Below, piece after piece: positions 42,101 through 57,100 of a stretch of DNA of 64,000 nt. Numbering within the stretch: the first letter of the stretch is position 1; each line of letters opens with the position of its first letter. Source of the stretch: Sipunculus nudus (Eukaryota > Annelida > Sipuncula > Golfingiida > Sipunculidae); contig CM049308.1 in NCBI GenBank assembly GCA_026874595.1, forward strand, positions 41,528,527 to 41,592,526, given 5' to 3'. The notes under the pieces were generated by a model. It saw only the letters and a program-made list of their open reading frames with translations, was not told the DNA's origin and ran no database searches. A program made the position numbers and the translations under genes.

Positions 42101-45100
42101 ACTTGTGTTTTATTGTTTGTTTGTTTGGACCAATTTCCACTTTAAATATGGAGGTATGAAGCATTGGCCAAAGATAACATTGCTGACTTTTGGTTCAGGT
42201 CCAGAAAAAGAGATGTATTTGGTTTGGTTGTTTTGCCTTGGTGGGGGTATGCACTCCACTGACCACCATTCTAGTTCAGTGTCATCAGAAAGCTTCTCAT
42301 AATGAAGTCTTAACATGTGTTTGGTGGTTCATCATGTCTCATCAATGATCTAGATGTTTACTGGCATGGAGACAGATATCCCATGTTTGGCTAGGAGTAG
42401 TAGAGGTGGCCAGGTTAAACACGAACAAACACAGGTGGTCTCAAAACAGTCACATACAAAATACCAGTATTGATGTCCTCACAGAGAGGATTGTAACAGC
42501 TTTACTGCACACATGTGGACAGAAGTTCTGTATGGAGGCTATTACTTGTATTAGGGGATCTGGATGGTGGCTATTGGCAGATCTGTCTGGAGGTTGTGAA
42601 CAATCTGCTTGGAGGTTATTGTTATATGGATCTGTTCAGAGGGTGTTTAAGGATATTTTTTGAGGTTATAGAAGGATATGATTGGAGGTTATATACGAAA
42701 AGATCTGTTTGGAGGTTTATTAATGATATATAAGAATTTTTGAAAGGCATGGGGACATGTCATCTGCTCTTGTACTGAACATTGAGAGTGGAGTACTGCT
42801 TTTTTTATTATTAAATTAAAGCTGTTCATTAGGTGAGTGTGCAGGTCAGTGCCTTCACTTAGTTTTGAATATTTACTAAGTTGATAACATCTGGCACTGT
42901 GTATTTACTGACATAGACTATATGAGAAAGCAGATAAAATGTTTCTCATTCAGTGATAGCTACATATAATGCATGCAGGTTCTGCACTTCAAAGAGAGAA
43001 AGGGGCTGTTATTGTATCAGTATAATGCAAAATGTGTAAGAACTGTTGCTTCATAGATAATACCTATGGATATTATCATTGTATCAATATGTCATGGAAA
43101 ATATCCAGATAACATTATCGTATAGATAAAAGAAACAGTTAGTTAAGAATAACATGTCTGATCATGAAAATTGCCACAGATTTTGATATATATGTTTTTA
43201 CCATTTTCCTTTAACGCTTAATAATGGTAAATGCATATGATAAAATATATTGATTATTGAATATTCCTTTTTCTGCTGAGATGACATTATATTTAGTGTG
43301 ACTAAATGATTTTCTGATCATTATTATGAACTATACATATGTTTGGCATTGTTTTAAGACCACATGGTGCATTTATAGCCTTCAGATATCAGCACATGTG
43401 ACAGATCACAAAAGGCATGAACTGAACATGAAAAGCACCATCTGGATATGTACAAGGCACACAGGCTCCGATCAATAACATTACAAAAGGATAAAACACC
43501 CAAGAGCTATGACCTGGAGATATCACACCTTAATTCTTTATAGAAAGTGACAAGCTGTCAGTCCAGATGCAGTGCCTGACAGCTGCTCTATTCCATCTGT
43601 GTGGTGCTTCAGATATCACACAAACAACAATATCAATGTAGTTTTAATTGATTTCCTAAAAAAAATTGATAAATCATTGACTGACACAAGTAGGCACCCA
43701 GCCAGGTTCATCATGCTCAAATATTGCTCATATCTGGTTTTCAAGCCTGCAGCCATGGTTGCTGTGTACTGGCCATTCTGTAAGTGATACTGTTGGTCAG
43801 GAGACCAAGTTAGAAATCAATAATGCTTTAATCATTGGTGTAAATAATAGCCAGTTCTGAGTGCTGTCTGTAATTAGTCTAGCACCTGGGAGTCTGTGAT
43901 ATGCTCTCACATACCTGTGTGACTTCACACCAGTATTAGCACGCCTGACCCACCATTCATTTGTGTACTTCATTCTATGATTGTACTTGTTAATTAGAAG
44001 GTTGCTCAGTAGAGTTTATGCCACTGCCAGCCTGCCAGGGCAAAACTATCACACTGGATCATCTCCTTCATCCTAACAGAGTTTTTGTTGCCTAGGAAGT
44101 TCCTCTTTGTGAGTGGTTTTTGAAGAGTCCTGCTAAAAGATAAACATGATGAAAACATAACCTCCTTGGAAGAGATAATGAAGGATTGGTAACACCCCCC
44201 CCCCCTTCCCCTTATGATATGGGAAACACCCTTCTGCATTTGGATGAAAAAGAAACTGTTCAAATATTAATAAAGGCTAAGTATCATAAAGCAGTTACTG
44301 TAAACTGAAAAAAGGTATCTCTTAATGTTACTGAAGATCACTGATTGAGCTTTTGTTTGATTTGGGAGAAAAAGATTGTTTATCTGAGTTGGGGGAAAAA
44401 AGTCAAGTGTGGTAAAGTTTTTGAAGGTTGGGGGGAAATGTTTTAAGCTTTAATTTCAAATGGGTTGTTGCTGAAATGGAAAAGTCTTTTGAAGAAATTA
44501 TTGTTAATGGAAAAAGTTATTACTTGAAATGGAAAAAAAACTCTTGAACCTGTCATTATGCCAAATGTAGCAGGTGTTTTTACTTTTTTGTGCGTGAGAT
44601 TCCAGCCAGATGCGACAGATAGACAGGCCAGCCTTCCCAGAACAAAGACACGTGCTCTTCTTGGGGCCACCTTCTAATTACATCCTTAAGTTAAACAATA
44701 TCTGCTCAACAATGAACAGGCAGCCTCTTGTCACATCTGTACTTTTATAATTCCACCTATTTGACACTTCTGCTGAGCTGGCCCGGAGTAATAGGTCAGT
44801 GTTGCTATTATTTCAGGGAAGGCTGGGAGATTTAATGGAGATTTATTTGAGGATTGGACATTGTTGAACCAGCTGGCAGGTGGTCACACTAGTCTTCAAT
44901 GGCTGCTCAGGGACACTGGACACTGACAGTCCCAGTATGGACAGTGTGTCCTGCAGCTTGACCAGCTGTTAACACTTTCAGTATTGTTTCATCCCTTGCC
45001 CCTGCATTTGACAGTCCTGTTATAATTCCTGATTGCCTTGTTACTAGGAAGGGATATTCATTTGTTGAGACTTTTGACTCCCCAGCTATACGGATGTAGC

Positions 45101-48100
45101 GGGCTTTTATTGATTCCTGATTTCTAATATTCCAGGAGGTGATGCACTGTGAACATTAATTTCCTATCTTCAAAGAGACTGTGATTCAGTTGGGCTGTCC
45201 CTCAGGGATATTTGGATCTAGGAAATCTTCAGTCTGAGGTTAAGGGTCTTCACAATGGTACAGGCTCTTAAATTTTTAATATTTCATTCCAAAAGTATAG
45301 ATATTGTTCATTTGTTTATTAACCTGATGTGAATTAGTTCAGCCAAGCATGGATGACATGGAAGAATAAATGTAAATTTATGCAGAAGTAATATGAAAAA
45401 TAAACCATCCTTTGATTTTGAAGGATACTTTAGCATGTTAATAAAAATTAGATATGGAAGCAAATATGCCTTATAATGAATAGCAAATATACAAATACTA
45501 ATATTAATTATATTAATGAAACGTACAATTAGGCAGCACTCTGTGTGATTAAAAAAAATGATAAAAGAATAAGAATATTAGACTGGAATATTATGGGCAA
45601 TCTATTGATTATTCTAATAGAAATCTATGAAATGGTCCTTTAAATCAAGGATGTTTTCATTTTCTTGAGGAATATCTAGATTAGTCAGGGCATTCTTTTA
45701 ATGTAGATCAGGGCCATTTCATGTATGTTGTATGAAGCAATGTCCCATTAATGTCAGAGCCACCTATAACAAACAAGTTTTATGGGTTATACTTCTCATG
45801 CCTACAGTTTATGCCTGTTCAGTGTAGGAGAGGCAAGACTGCTTATGCATTGTGGAGATGTTTTCAGCGCTTGAGCAATATGGTTCTGTCTTTGTGTGAC
45901 TGTTTATGACTACAGGGTGCTGGTTGTCAATAATTCACAGTTACTGTATGGTTAACTACCAGGCGGCTCCCCAGGGCTCTGCAGGGTTATGCAGAACAAG
46001 CTCATTAAGGAAGTTATTTATTAACTAGTGCAAACCCTGCAATAATTAGAAAAGGAAAAAACACCTTTTGTGGCCAAAACATCATGTTAACTAGAAAGCA
46101 GTTCCAGACCACATGTATACCTCTGCCAACATTTTTGATATAACCATCATAATACCAGGATCTGCAAATTGTAGTTTGTTATACATTAGTGAAAAAAACA
46201 AAAGCTTAGAGAAATGTAGGTCACCTTTCACAAACTGTATGTTTGTTACACAGAATGTTAGAATATCAGTTCTTCTAGCAGAGATAACTCTTACAGTTAG
46301 CGATTCACCTACCTTTTCTATGGTATTTATGTGATTTCTTGCTTTCGCTTTCTCTGCATATATGCAAATGAATTCTATGTAATTCCTGTTACCTATGAAA
46401 AGTTGTTTCAATGAGTCTACAAAGCTGTAAGTGAATATATCAATGTTGACAAAATAGAAAACCTGTAACTGAAGGGTGGTTGTTTGCATATATGCTGAAG
46501 TTGTAAGGTCCCGAGTTGCAAAATGCCCTTTGCAAAACTCTGATTTACCTCCAGATGTCCTTGATGGATATAAACAAAACACAGCCTGTGTATGGTTGGA
46601 TCAACATTTTCTAGACTATATTTATGAAAAGGTTCAAGGGTTTATCTTTAGTTTTCTGATGACAGGTATTGGAATTGGCTCCTAAAATAACAGTGAATGT
46701 GTTGTCATTCTAGGATAAATCAATTATCCAATTTTTCTATGGTATAGAACACCTTAAATTAAATAAAATTAATGGATTATTCTTTAGGTGTCACAGAAAC
46801 TGTCCTCCACAAACTTTAATGAAAATAGACCCATACCTTAATGAATTAAGTTGCTTTCAGGCAAACTAACTGACATCCAACTAAAAAACTATGAATCATT
46901 AATACAGATGTATAATAAATATGGATTTTTTTCAACATTTTCATTTCTGCTGCCAAATTTGCAGATTACTTTAAAAAATTATTGTAAAAAGTGATATTAG
47001 AAAAAAGGAGATAGTGAATCCTTATTTGAAGATCTAACAGCTTAAAGGTTCTTAAGTGGCACTGTCAGCTTTCTTTAAGCCAAGCAGATTAGCGGACCAT
47101 TTAAACAAATGTGTTTTCATTTAAGCATTCATGCAACATTCGTTTGGAAAAAAACTGTGAAGACTTGTCTTCAGAATCATGTTAACTGGAGTGACACCAC
47201 CGCTCCAGTGCACAAGGGACCATGTCATTATGACATTTTCTGCCAGTGTTTTGTTACGCTAGGGACCAGCCCTTAATGATATTTTCTTCCCTGGTTAATT
47301 GTGTCATGTAGAACAAACATAAAGAACAGCATAGAGAATTCATTGTCATCAAGGAGTAGACTGCTTTGTCTAAACGAACTGCCCAAATGTAATCAGATAA
47401 TCTCTTATTTGCTGAAACCCAAAAGGGATAATTTTTTTCTTGAAGTGCTGGATTTGTAGAAGACTTTTTAAAGTGCTACTTGATTATTTTTTTTCCTGCC
47501 TTTGATGGTAGATTGTTGATATTGAAGTCATTGACGAGGCTGAATAAATAGCGAGTAAAGGGGATGGGCGTGGAGGACAAAGAGGCATGGGTTCCATCGT
47601 TTTGTTGGGAGGATGGAGTGGAGCAGGAGGTTGAGAGGAGCATCTCCTGTTACAAGGACAGACAATACCTTATTATGGCCCAGCCGCCTATCTGATAATA
47701 TGCCTCATCAGTGATGTAACTAAATTAGCTTCATCTTTACTGAGGCAGGAGAAAACAACAAAACCAGCAACAGCTGAAGCCACACCCCAGGGGAAGTCTG
47801 TCCTGTCAAGAGGGATGGGCATCAGGGTGGCCAATAATGCACCTGCAACACGGGGCTTTGTGGAGTGATCTTGTGGAAGAGAGGCTTCCAGGGGTCAAGA
47901 ACCCTTATTTGCATGCATTTTAATAAGCTGATTTATCTCAGGATTTTTTATTGACCTAAAGATTAATTATGCCATGCTTAATCGTACTTAGCTGTTGGAA
48001 CTCTGCTCAGTCCACAGTGCTGTATTGTCAGGATCCAAATATTTTGTTTCCAGGTGAGAAGTTTTACTTTTTCTGTTCAGCATGTATGACAAACTTTTGT

Positions 48101-51100
48101 GTGACAATTAAGGGTTCAGCCTTTCATTTAGTAATTTCATAATTGCGTTAAAATAGGAGTTTTACTGATGAATAACCTGCTGCATGCCTCTCAGTAAAAT
48201 AACTCTCACTGATAATAGTATAACAACATATATTTGTGACAAGGTGGATCTTACAGTCCCCAATGTAACACAAATTATTTGAAAATGATACATATATGTC
48301 AAACGTTTCATAACTTTTGAGACAATACAAAGGCATAAATGAAAAATGTAGCCTTTTTTACCTTACAATAAAGGACTACAACTACGGTATAACAATTGTT
48401 GTTCAGAAAGTCCTAAGCAGTCATATGTGTCCCTCCTTACAGTTTTAGTGACCTAAGACTGAGCACAATTTTAAACATGCCCAACATCAGCAGTAGCTTG
48501 GTTTGACCTTCCTTAAATGAGACAGGTTCTAAAGTCATCTGGGAGTGAGGGAATAGTTGTGGATCATCTTTAAAGCACCTGACCCATTCCCCCTACTGAA
48601 TCAAGTACCTACCACAACAGTTAAAGGCCCAGTAAATTTGCCTGGCTGTGACAATAGAAATGCCCCCTTCCAAGCAGCAGAGGCACATAAAAAATTATTC
48701 TTGGATGGCCAGCGGGACTGTGGACTAATCTGGGACAGGCTGATTTATATCACCTAAAATGTTTCCATGCAGAGAGGAGCTGTCCTCCCATTGTTAGCAG
48801 TAATACACCCATGAAGTGACCTAAATGCACTTGGAAATTGATGGATGGACCTTAATTCCAGATTGTGCATATCTTTTACAAAAAATTAAATGCAAATTTA
48901 AAAAAATAAAAAAGTTTAAAATGGTCCAGAAACAGTATTCAGAAAACGAGATCTCACCTTTATCAAAGACAAACTGCTATTCTTGACATACTTGTTTTAA
49001 ACCTTCATTAGTTTCAAAACTTATTTAATGTATATCACATTCATGATTAAGCAGGAATGTATTTTTGTTTGCATTTGAATACAGTGAAATATCATGACAC
49101 ACACTGCAAGGCATTATGTGGTTAGTAATTATTTCAAGTGGTTCTGAACACTGAACAGTAACTGCATTGCATCATGGGTAGACATTCAAATAAATTGTCG
49201 CAATCTTGTTGAGCTGTGTTCACACAGAATTGTGTTTAATAAATGATTCTTGAGTATGCGAGTGTTGTTTGAATGTGTATATACTTGTCATTAACACTTC
49301 ACAGGATATCCCTCATTTGACCATGTATCATGGGCAAAGTGTCATGCATAGCGTGTCATACTGTAGCAGTACAGGACTGTATAATTTCTTAATCAGGCCC
49401 TAATTCAATCCCAGCACTGTGAATAGTGCTGACAGTACAGTATTGATCTCTGTGCTGCTGTGCTGCTAGATTTCAGTTCCTCTCACACCATCAGTGCAAG
49501 AGTCCATTTTGAGTCCCTCAAGAACTACAATTGCAAGTAATAGGAGGAGGAATTGGATTTGGTAGAGATATGTGGTACTAATTCCAAAACCACCTGCCCC
49601 ATAGGACAAGCCTCAGTTTAGGGGCATTTTCCAGACACATAAACATAGGGTACATTATTAGTATAAGGAAGTTGATCTCTTGAGTGAATAATTAGCAGTA
49701 GTGTGCCAACTAATCGGTTATATTGATGATTGGTAGTTTTCTTTCATAATGGATTAAATCAATTACAGTTTTGCTTAATCAATCATAAAAAATTATGTAT
49801 GCACATCCAAGAAGTTGTATTACCCCAATAGAATATTCTAATTCTGTCAGAGATATAAGAAAGATGGGGCACTAACATGGAAAGCATTTTTAAGTTTATC
49901 CTTGTGCCACAAATAAACATCAACAACCTGGCCATTTCCATAACCTTTCAGCTTGATGTATAAGTTTAACTGAATTTACTCGGGTCAGTATTTTAGGTAT
50001 AATTTTGTACAGCTGATTTCATTGTAATAAAAAAGGTTCATTAAACAATTGATTAATAATTGATCATTTTTTTTTTTTCTTATCTTTCATCAATATTATT
50101 AAAAATTTTCAACCAATTCCTACTACTTATGATTAGAAACCACAATAAAATATACAATTAGTTGTATCCTTAAAGCCTTGAATAAATAATCTGATGTAAT
50201 ATGTTCCTTTACTGAAGTTATTGGCTGTTATGAGCTTTTTAAGCAAATTTTAATGAAATTGCAGGTGTTAAAAAACATGGAGTCAAGCAAGGATTCAAGG
50301 ATGAACCTGTATAATAAATATATATAACAAAATATTGTCAGAGGCATCAAACCCCAGCCAGGATGATCCTCAAGCAACCAGAGCTCTTATTATAATGAAA
50401 TAGCTGTAACAATGGGACAGAATCCTTTGAATTTAAAACTTGTTATGGTGATTTAGATTACCCCCAAAATTTAATGGAACGTTTTGTTCCTTGTAAAGAT
50501 TTTCAAATTTTAAGTTTCATTTTATGGCTGCAGCTATAAAAAGGGGATCTACGGTAATCTTGTTCTGTACATGTTCTGTCAGGAATGTTCTTTCATCAAA
50601 TGATTATACCTGACTTGCTTCCACACAGCAGTTAACATTGGTTTATTAAGATGTTAAAAAACTGGAATATACATATTTCCCAGTGGCTTATATTCAGTTT
50701 CATTGATGTAAGCATGTGGTCCATGCCCTTAAAATGCACAAAGATACTAGTTGTTTGTAATCCCTAATCACTGGAAGCAGCTCCCAGCATAGAATCGGCA
50801 ATGGAGTGATTGATCTTGGGAATTAGTTCAAGGTAAAAAATAAATACGGGACACAAATCTGTCACCTATGACTAATATTGTCCCCAAAGTCAGTTTTTGA
50901 AAGTTGGCCATATTTGAGATATAGTGCTAACACGAGGAGAAGGGAGAAAAACAAGGGGAAATTTTGAGAATGGCAGTATTTGCACTCAAGGGGTGGGGTG
51001 GGGGGGGGGGGGGGAGGGGGGACCTGAGAAATTCCACCCACAAAAAATTTATAAACCCATCATCCCCTATAAGCCTTCCTTCCATACAGTTGGTGGTTCA

Positions 51101-54100
51101 GTAAAGTCTTCAGATCTGCCTGCTCTGGACCAATCAGCAAGGGCCAGCAACACATCAGTTACAGGAATGACAGGAGCAAGTGACACCAGATATTGCCAGA
51201 TTTATTAATGAGCAAATCACACATCCTTCAATTAATAATTAGATCCATCGTCCTTGGGGATCTAAAAATAAACAAGTTTTTGTTTTTGTTAGTCTTTCTA
51301 ATCAGCTTTGTTACAGGTAACTTTCTGGTTGTGTCCATGATGTGGTCTGGTATTCTTAATTGAACAATAAAGTGAGCTATTTATTGTCAATACAGGATTT
51401 ACAGATTCTATAGTTTTAAAAATAGGCTTAGGCTAGCCACTGTTTTGGTTTAATCACCAAAGTGTTAAACTTTTCATATTTGAACAGAAGGTGACAAAAT
51501 CAAACCCGGATTGTGATGAAAAAATATTCAACAGGTATGCTCCAGTGCAGTTATGTTATTATTAAGTCTTCAAGAAAGTAGTATATAATTGGACTTTGTT
51601 TTCTTTTTTGTTTTTTTTTTAGTTCAGATAAGATGTTTATATTGAGGACATGTGTCAAATTTGTCAGGTAATTCACACCACATCACCAAGTTTGGAGTTT
51701 TTTTCTGATCTAATATGACAGGTCTTGTGTAGTTAAGGCCCTGGAGATAAGAACGGTAACTTATGGATTAGGAATTTGATCAGGTTTTCACTTCAGTGTG
51801 CAACTTCCACAAGAGCTCCAAAGTGGCCATTCATATCCTCACAGGTGTTAAAGTTACCATGGCAACATGCAAATGAGTTGATATAGCACACAGGGGTGTG
51901 TTTGAGCTGTGAAGGCCTGCATTCATGTGGCTTCTTTATAACCTAAATGAAATTGCTGGCAGTGTTGCTTTGGCATCAAAATTTCCTGTAATGAAACTGA
52001 TACTTTCATTAACTACATGAAAGCCCCGCTGACCTTTACTTTGAACTTATAAGCAGATCCTTAATCCATTGTCTGGCTGCAGAAATGTTTTCCCAGGGTG
52101 GGATTAGCAGTAGGTACAAAGGATCCCTTTGATTTTGAATTATTAGCTGTAAACAGACTCAGAGCAGGATTATGGAAGGCTCACTTCTCCGTGTGATGCA
52201 TTAGCTTGTGCGTCTGTAACTTGATAAGGAATAAGTTTTTTTTTACGCAAGTGTGTCATGTTCAAGATATTTAATCATGTTTCTCAGCTGTCTCAGGTTG
52301 TCAATCTAAGTGCCTTTTCTCCTGATAAAATTATATGGGCAGCAAGTCAAGAGATCTATAAAAATTACATGTAAAATATGGAATTGTTCAGGTGCTTATA
52401 ATTTATTTACTTGTATTGCATTATTAATATGGATCTTTTATTTTCCTGTAATTAATGGGTCAAAACTATATAATATTTTCATCAAGTTCCATATATAATT
52501 GTACTAGTCATGTTTAAGAGATCAGTGTTGAATGTGTTTAAGAATCTGCTCACTCAAGAATTCATTGACAAGACTGATAAAGATTATTGTCTTGACCAGT
52601 CTGTACTCACTATGTCAGATCACCAGGTTCATGCAGAGAAGATAATATATGATCATGATCTTTATTGCCTATATAGATGTATGTAATATATACAGGACAA
52701 GCTCAGAAATTATATATCACTTACTGAATTTGATAAATTGTCATGATATTTTATTCAGTGTACCTGTTGTTGGTTAGAATTGATAGAATATGAACTGAGG
52801 GATTTGCAAATTAATAAAAATCACATGAAATACAGCCACCTGGTAGTGCGATAGGTAGCCTGCAGGTGGCAGCAGTTGCCCAAAACCTGACTGGTGGCTC
52901 ATTTATCTACTTGAATGAAAGTTGCAAACCTTCTTAAACATGACATTAACAATATGGAACAAAAATGGGACTGTAAAATAAAATACTTAATGGTTGACTG
53001 ATAAAACTGATTTTGATTGAAAACAGAACTACAATGTAGCTGAATAAATAATGGCATTTGTTACTGATCTTTCCCTAAAATACTTTATTGAAATGCATCA
53101 TGTATGACAGCATACATTTTTACCTCCTCCATCTGTCAGACAGTCGGCCAACCATTCAGTTCTCTTGCATACCTGCAGTGAACATTTGGTGATCAATATT
53201 TAAGTGGTAGGAAGTCCATTTACTCAGTCCTTTTATATTACACTGTACATTGGGCTAATGCCTCTCATAGGTGATTCAGTAGCAATTGGTGGTGCATTTC
53301 AGCACATAATTGTTATTGATATGTAGTCATGATCATTTGTTTCATGATTTTATCCTGTTTCATTCCTTTCTATGATCAAAGATAGATAGTCTATACATTT
53401 TACAGCATGGTCTGTACACCAGTGTATATGTATGCTCTCCTATTGATTGGAGGAATTAGGAATATATTTATATATGTTTTTACACACATGTCAGGCTTAT
53501 CATATTGATCAATATATAAATCATTGGAAGCATAATGTCTTTTGAATAATTAATTGTGATACATAATTAATCTAAAGTCTAATATTTTGTGTTTGTTTTC
53601 AGACTAGAATCAGAGCCTATCCTGGTGACCTGTGCAATGAATGGGATTACCCATACTGCCCCAGCCCGGAAGAGCCGCGTGATGGTGTGAGCTTTGACAG
53701 CACCAGTGGCATCACCAAGGATGAAGTCAGTAAACTGATTGAAGAAGAAAGTCACTCTGACTTTGACTCTGATGTGATTCCATTCCCAGAGTGTGAGTAT
53801 GAGAAGATACTCGTGGACACAGATGTACAGACCGACAGCCAGGATTTAGGTATTAACCAGGATTTGTCCTCTGCTGACAGCAGTGGCAGTGGCCGTGACC
53901 AGGGCTGTGAGAGCATGGACACAGAGATCGACTCCGCATTAGGCAGGAGTGTTTCTGATCGCAGTATTAACGCAGAACTCATTCACAGCAAGCTGGGCCA
54001 CAGCCACCAAGAAACCAGCATGATTCTTAAGAAGGAACAGAAACATAAAATGGAGCCCCATGACATTGGATATTCAAGCGAGAGCCACTCAAACGAGGAG

Positions 54101-57100
54101 CAGGATTCATCGCAAAAAGCAGATGGCTCCGTGGAGAATGTCACCAAGGTGGAGAAAAGCTCCGAATCAGCCACGCAAGACACGGAAAAGGTCAAGGACA
54201 AAAAGGCTGCAAACCAATGGAGGAACTCTATGACAAGTGCCTATGACACAAGCTCCAATTCCAGCGAGCCGAAGAATTTGTTAGAGCTTGAACAGGCAGT
54301 TACAGAGGGTGAGGAAGCCCCACAACCCAAAGGTGACTACCACCACAGATTGACGTCATCACCAACTCACTTTTACCAGGTAACCACTGTTGAGGAGGAC
54401 ACCTGTGATGATGGCCATTTGGATTTGGACAACTTGCTGTCTCCCGTTAAAGATGGATTTCATGATCAGGTGGATGCTGTGGGGTCCCCAGATATTGAAG
54501 GTGCTGAGGACAGTGAGAAAGACGCATTCACATCAAAGACTAGGCTGGATTTGCTTCACAATGGACTCAACTATAGATTGTATCCTACTGATAGTAGACA
54601 GGGAAGTGTAGAGAGAAGCATCAGTGTATCGCCTACTGAGTGCAGCAGGGGCTATTTTGGGCCACCATACTCCAGCACCCCAAGTGTGGCTAAAGACATT
54701 CCCAGTGAGGGTGAACCTGACATACTGGATGAAATGCTGGAGCATTACAGATCCGGGGAACTCCTGTCAGAGTCACTGTCAGTTGAAGCTGATTCTAATG
54801 CTAGTCATCATGATGCCACCTTTTCCTCAGCAGAGGAGGGTGAACCGGATGTAGAGTCTGCTGCTGTTATTGCCAGCCCTAACGAGTCTATCAAGAGGCT
54901 AATCCAGCAGGCGGAACTGCTCATTATGGATGAGAGACTGGTAGGCCCACCTGCCAAACCTAAAGTAAAATCATCTAGTCAGAAAAAATCCAGAAAACGC
55001 AAGGTCAGTCAAAGAAAGTCCAAAACCAAACCAGAGGTAGTGCTCAGCACTGATGGCTCAATGGCAGGGTCAGAGGCAGAGGAGTCCGCTGCTAGCTCTT
55101 GCGAAGCTGGCAGTGCTTACACAACAGGAACAGACTCAGAGGCAGAGTGCGCATGCTTTGGATCTGATGAGTCTGAAAGCCATGACGAAGAAGACGGCCC
55201 TACAAATACTCCTGCTAAGATACGCCGCAAGAATCGGAGTAAACGTAGAGACTCTGGTGTTAAAGATCTCTATACCAAGAGCAATCAATTTGACCCGTCC
55301 CCATTGTCCATATCTGAGAGTGCCATAGATGATATTCAGCGTTTCCAAATAGCTGCTGAAAACCAGAATCTCAGACGCACAATCTCTGACACATCAAAAC
55401 ATAATGATAGACTTGATAAAAACCGATTAAGGAGAAAACGCAAATCTTACACTAGCACTGATCGCAGCAGAGTGACTCTGAGTTGCTCACCTCACTTAGG
55501 GGGTTCCACATTAACCCAGATGCCTACACACTATGATAGTGCTGATGATTATAACCAAACAAGCGGAGATGAAGCTACCCAGGTTCCGTCACTGTCTGAC
55601 ATCAGAGCACGACGTCAGCTTGATCTGGAGGAAACTGAAAAGGATCATCTGGTCCCAGACTACAGTGGAAACCTCACCACTGATTCTAAAGTATCAGGTA
55701 AGTGGCTTATTGACAGATACTTGAAAAAAGTTCAGTACCAAGGAAATTTTCAGATTCAAATCTGATCTGGTTTGTGTAAAATTATTATGACATAGGAATC
55801 ACTCCTCAAAATGTACAGTTTGATAAATTTGAAAATCAAATTTCTGTTTATATTTTAAATAATAATGTATGCAGTTTGTCTTACATTCCAAGGTAAAAAT
55901 AAATAAAAAATGCAAATTAATCAGGTATCCTTAATTTCTTCAATAAAGGGGAATTTTGTAAGTTCCAGTAAGTTTATAAATACCAGCTTATGGTGTTCTA
56001 TGGGTTGAATTGTCACCATTTAATAAAGCCAGATATAAAGTGATCATTTTGACATTATATATATATTGAAATGTACAATATTGTATCAGGTGCAACTGCC
56101 AAAGAAACTGACACAGATGTGCTACAGATGAGTATGGCATCCACCCAGGAATCCTCAGAGCAGGCATGGGATGATTACCAGGTACAGTCCAACCTCACTT
56201 ATCAGACTTATTATTGCAGAAATTTATATGTGTACCTTAGGTAAGGAACTAAAAGCTATTTAAAGAAATGGAAGTCCAGGATTATTTATATGATGTAAAG
56301 TGTAGCAACATAATCCAGTTATATCTGACTAGGTTGCAGTCCTTCACCAATGAATTGGAATTAACTGTATATAGTAGCAAAATGACTGCAAACTGGTTAC
56401 ATTAGCTTACAAGAATGTTTGTATATATGTGCATTTCCAGTAATATTCTCTTTTTAACAGCTCTCCATGACTTTAAAAATCCAAGCTGATTTTGTGCTCT
56501 CTACTAGTAGGATATATCATTAAGCTTGATATAATATCTAATAAACAAGATGACATACACTGGATCTTGACGTTATCTATTAAGTGTCATGACACCACAT
56601 AAAAAATAGATGGTATATTGGTATATAATGTTTGATTTATATCAGGGAAAAAACCCTACAACCCTAGGATGACTATTTTTATGGCATTGTATATCAGATC
56701 ATTAACAATTTGCAAGGTTATGAATGAAACAGTAGATCAGTTGCATGGCTGAGAGGTAGTTAAAGAAATACCACACCTTATTATAATTGATGATCATGAC
56801 CTGTTTTACGGCTTGAAGATTGTGCTGCATTATAATAAACACGGGCTCATTTTGGCTTAGTAAACTTTCAATCTTCATTCATGTTTTACAGTCTTCAGTG
56901 GGATTCTGATAAGGATTTTTTTCTGTAATATAATGTAAAATTACAGCTGAACTTGGATACATGCAAGCTTAGGAAGACTAAAAGTATAGGCAGACACACA
57001 GATTAATAATTTGAAGCCAGTGTTACTTTTCTTACATATACATCGTTGTAATCTTGACTGGTATGAGGTGATCCTGACCTTTATAATTTCAGGCACCACC

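Noticed and set aside
48557-48757. Open frame considered as an extra coding exon of the host gene
   Set aside because: It lacks a matching acceptor/donor pair in the needed phase, and exons 36772-36987 and 53603-55697 already join in frame.
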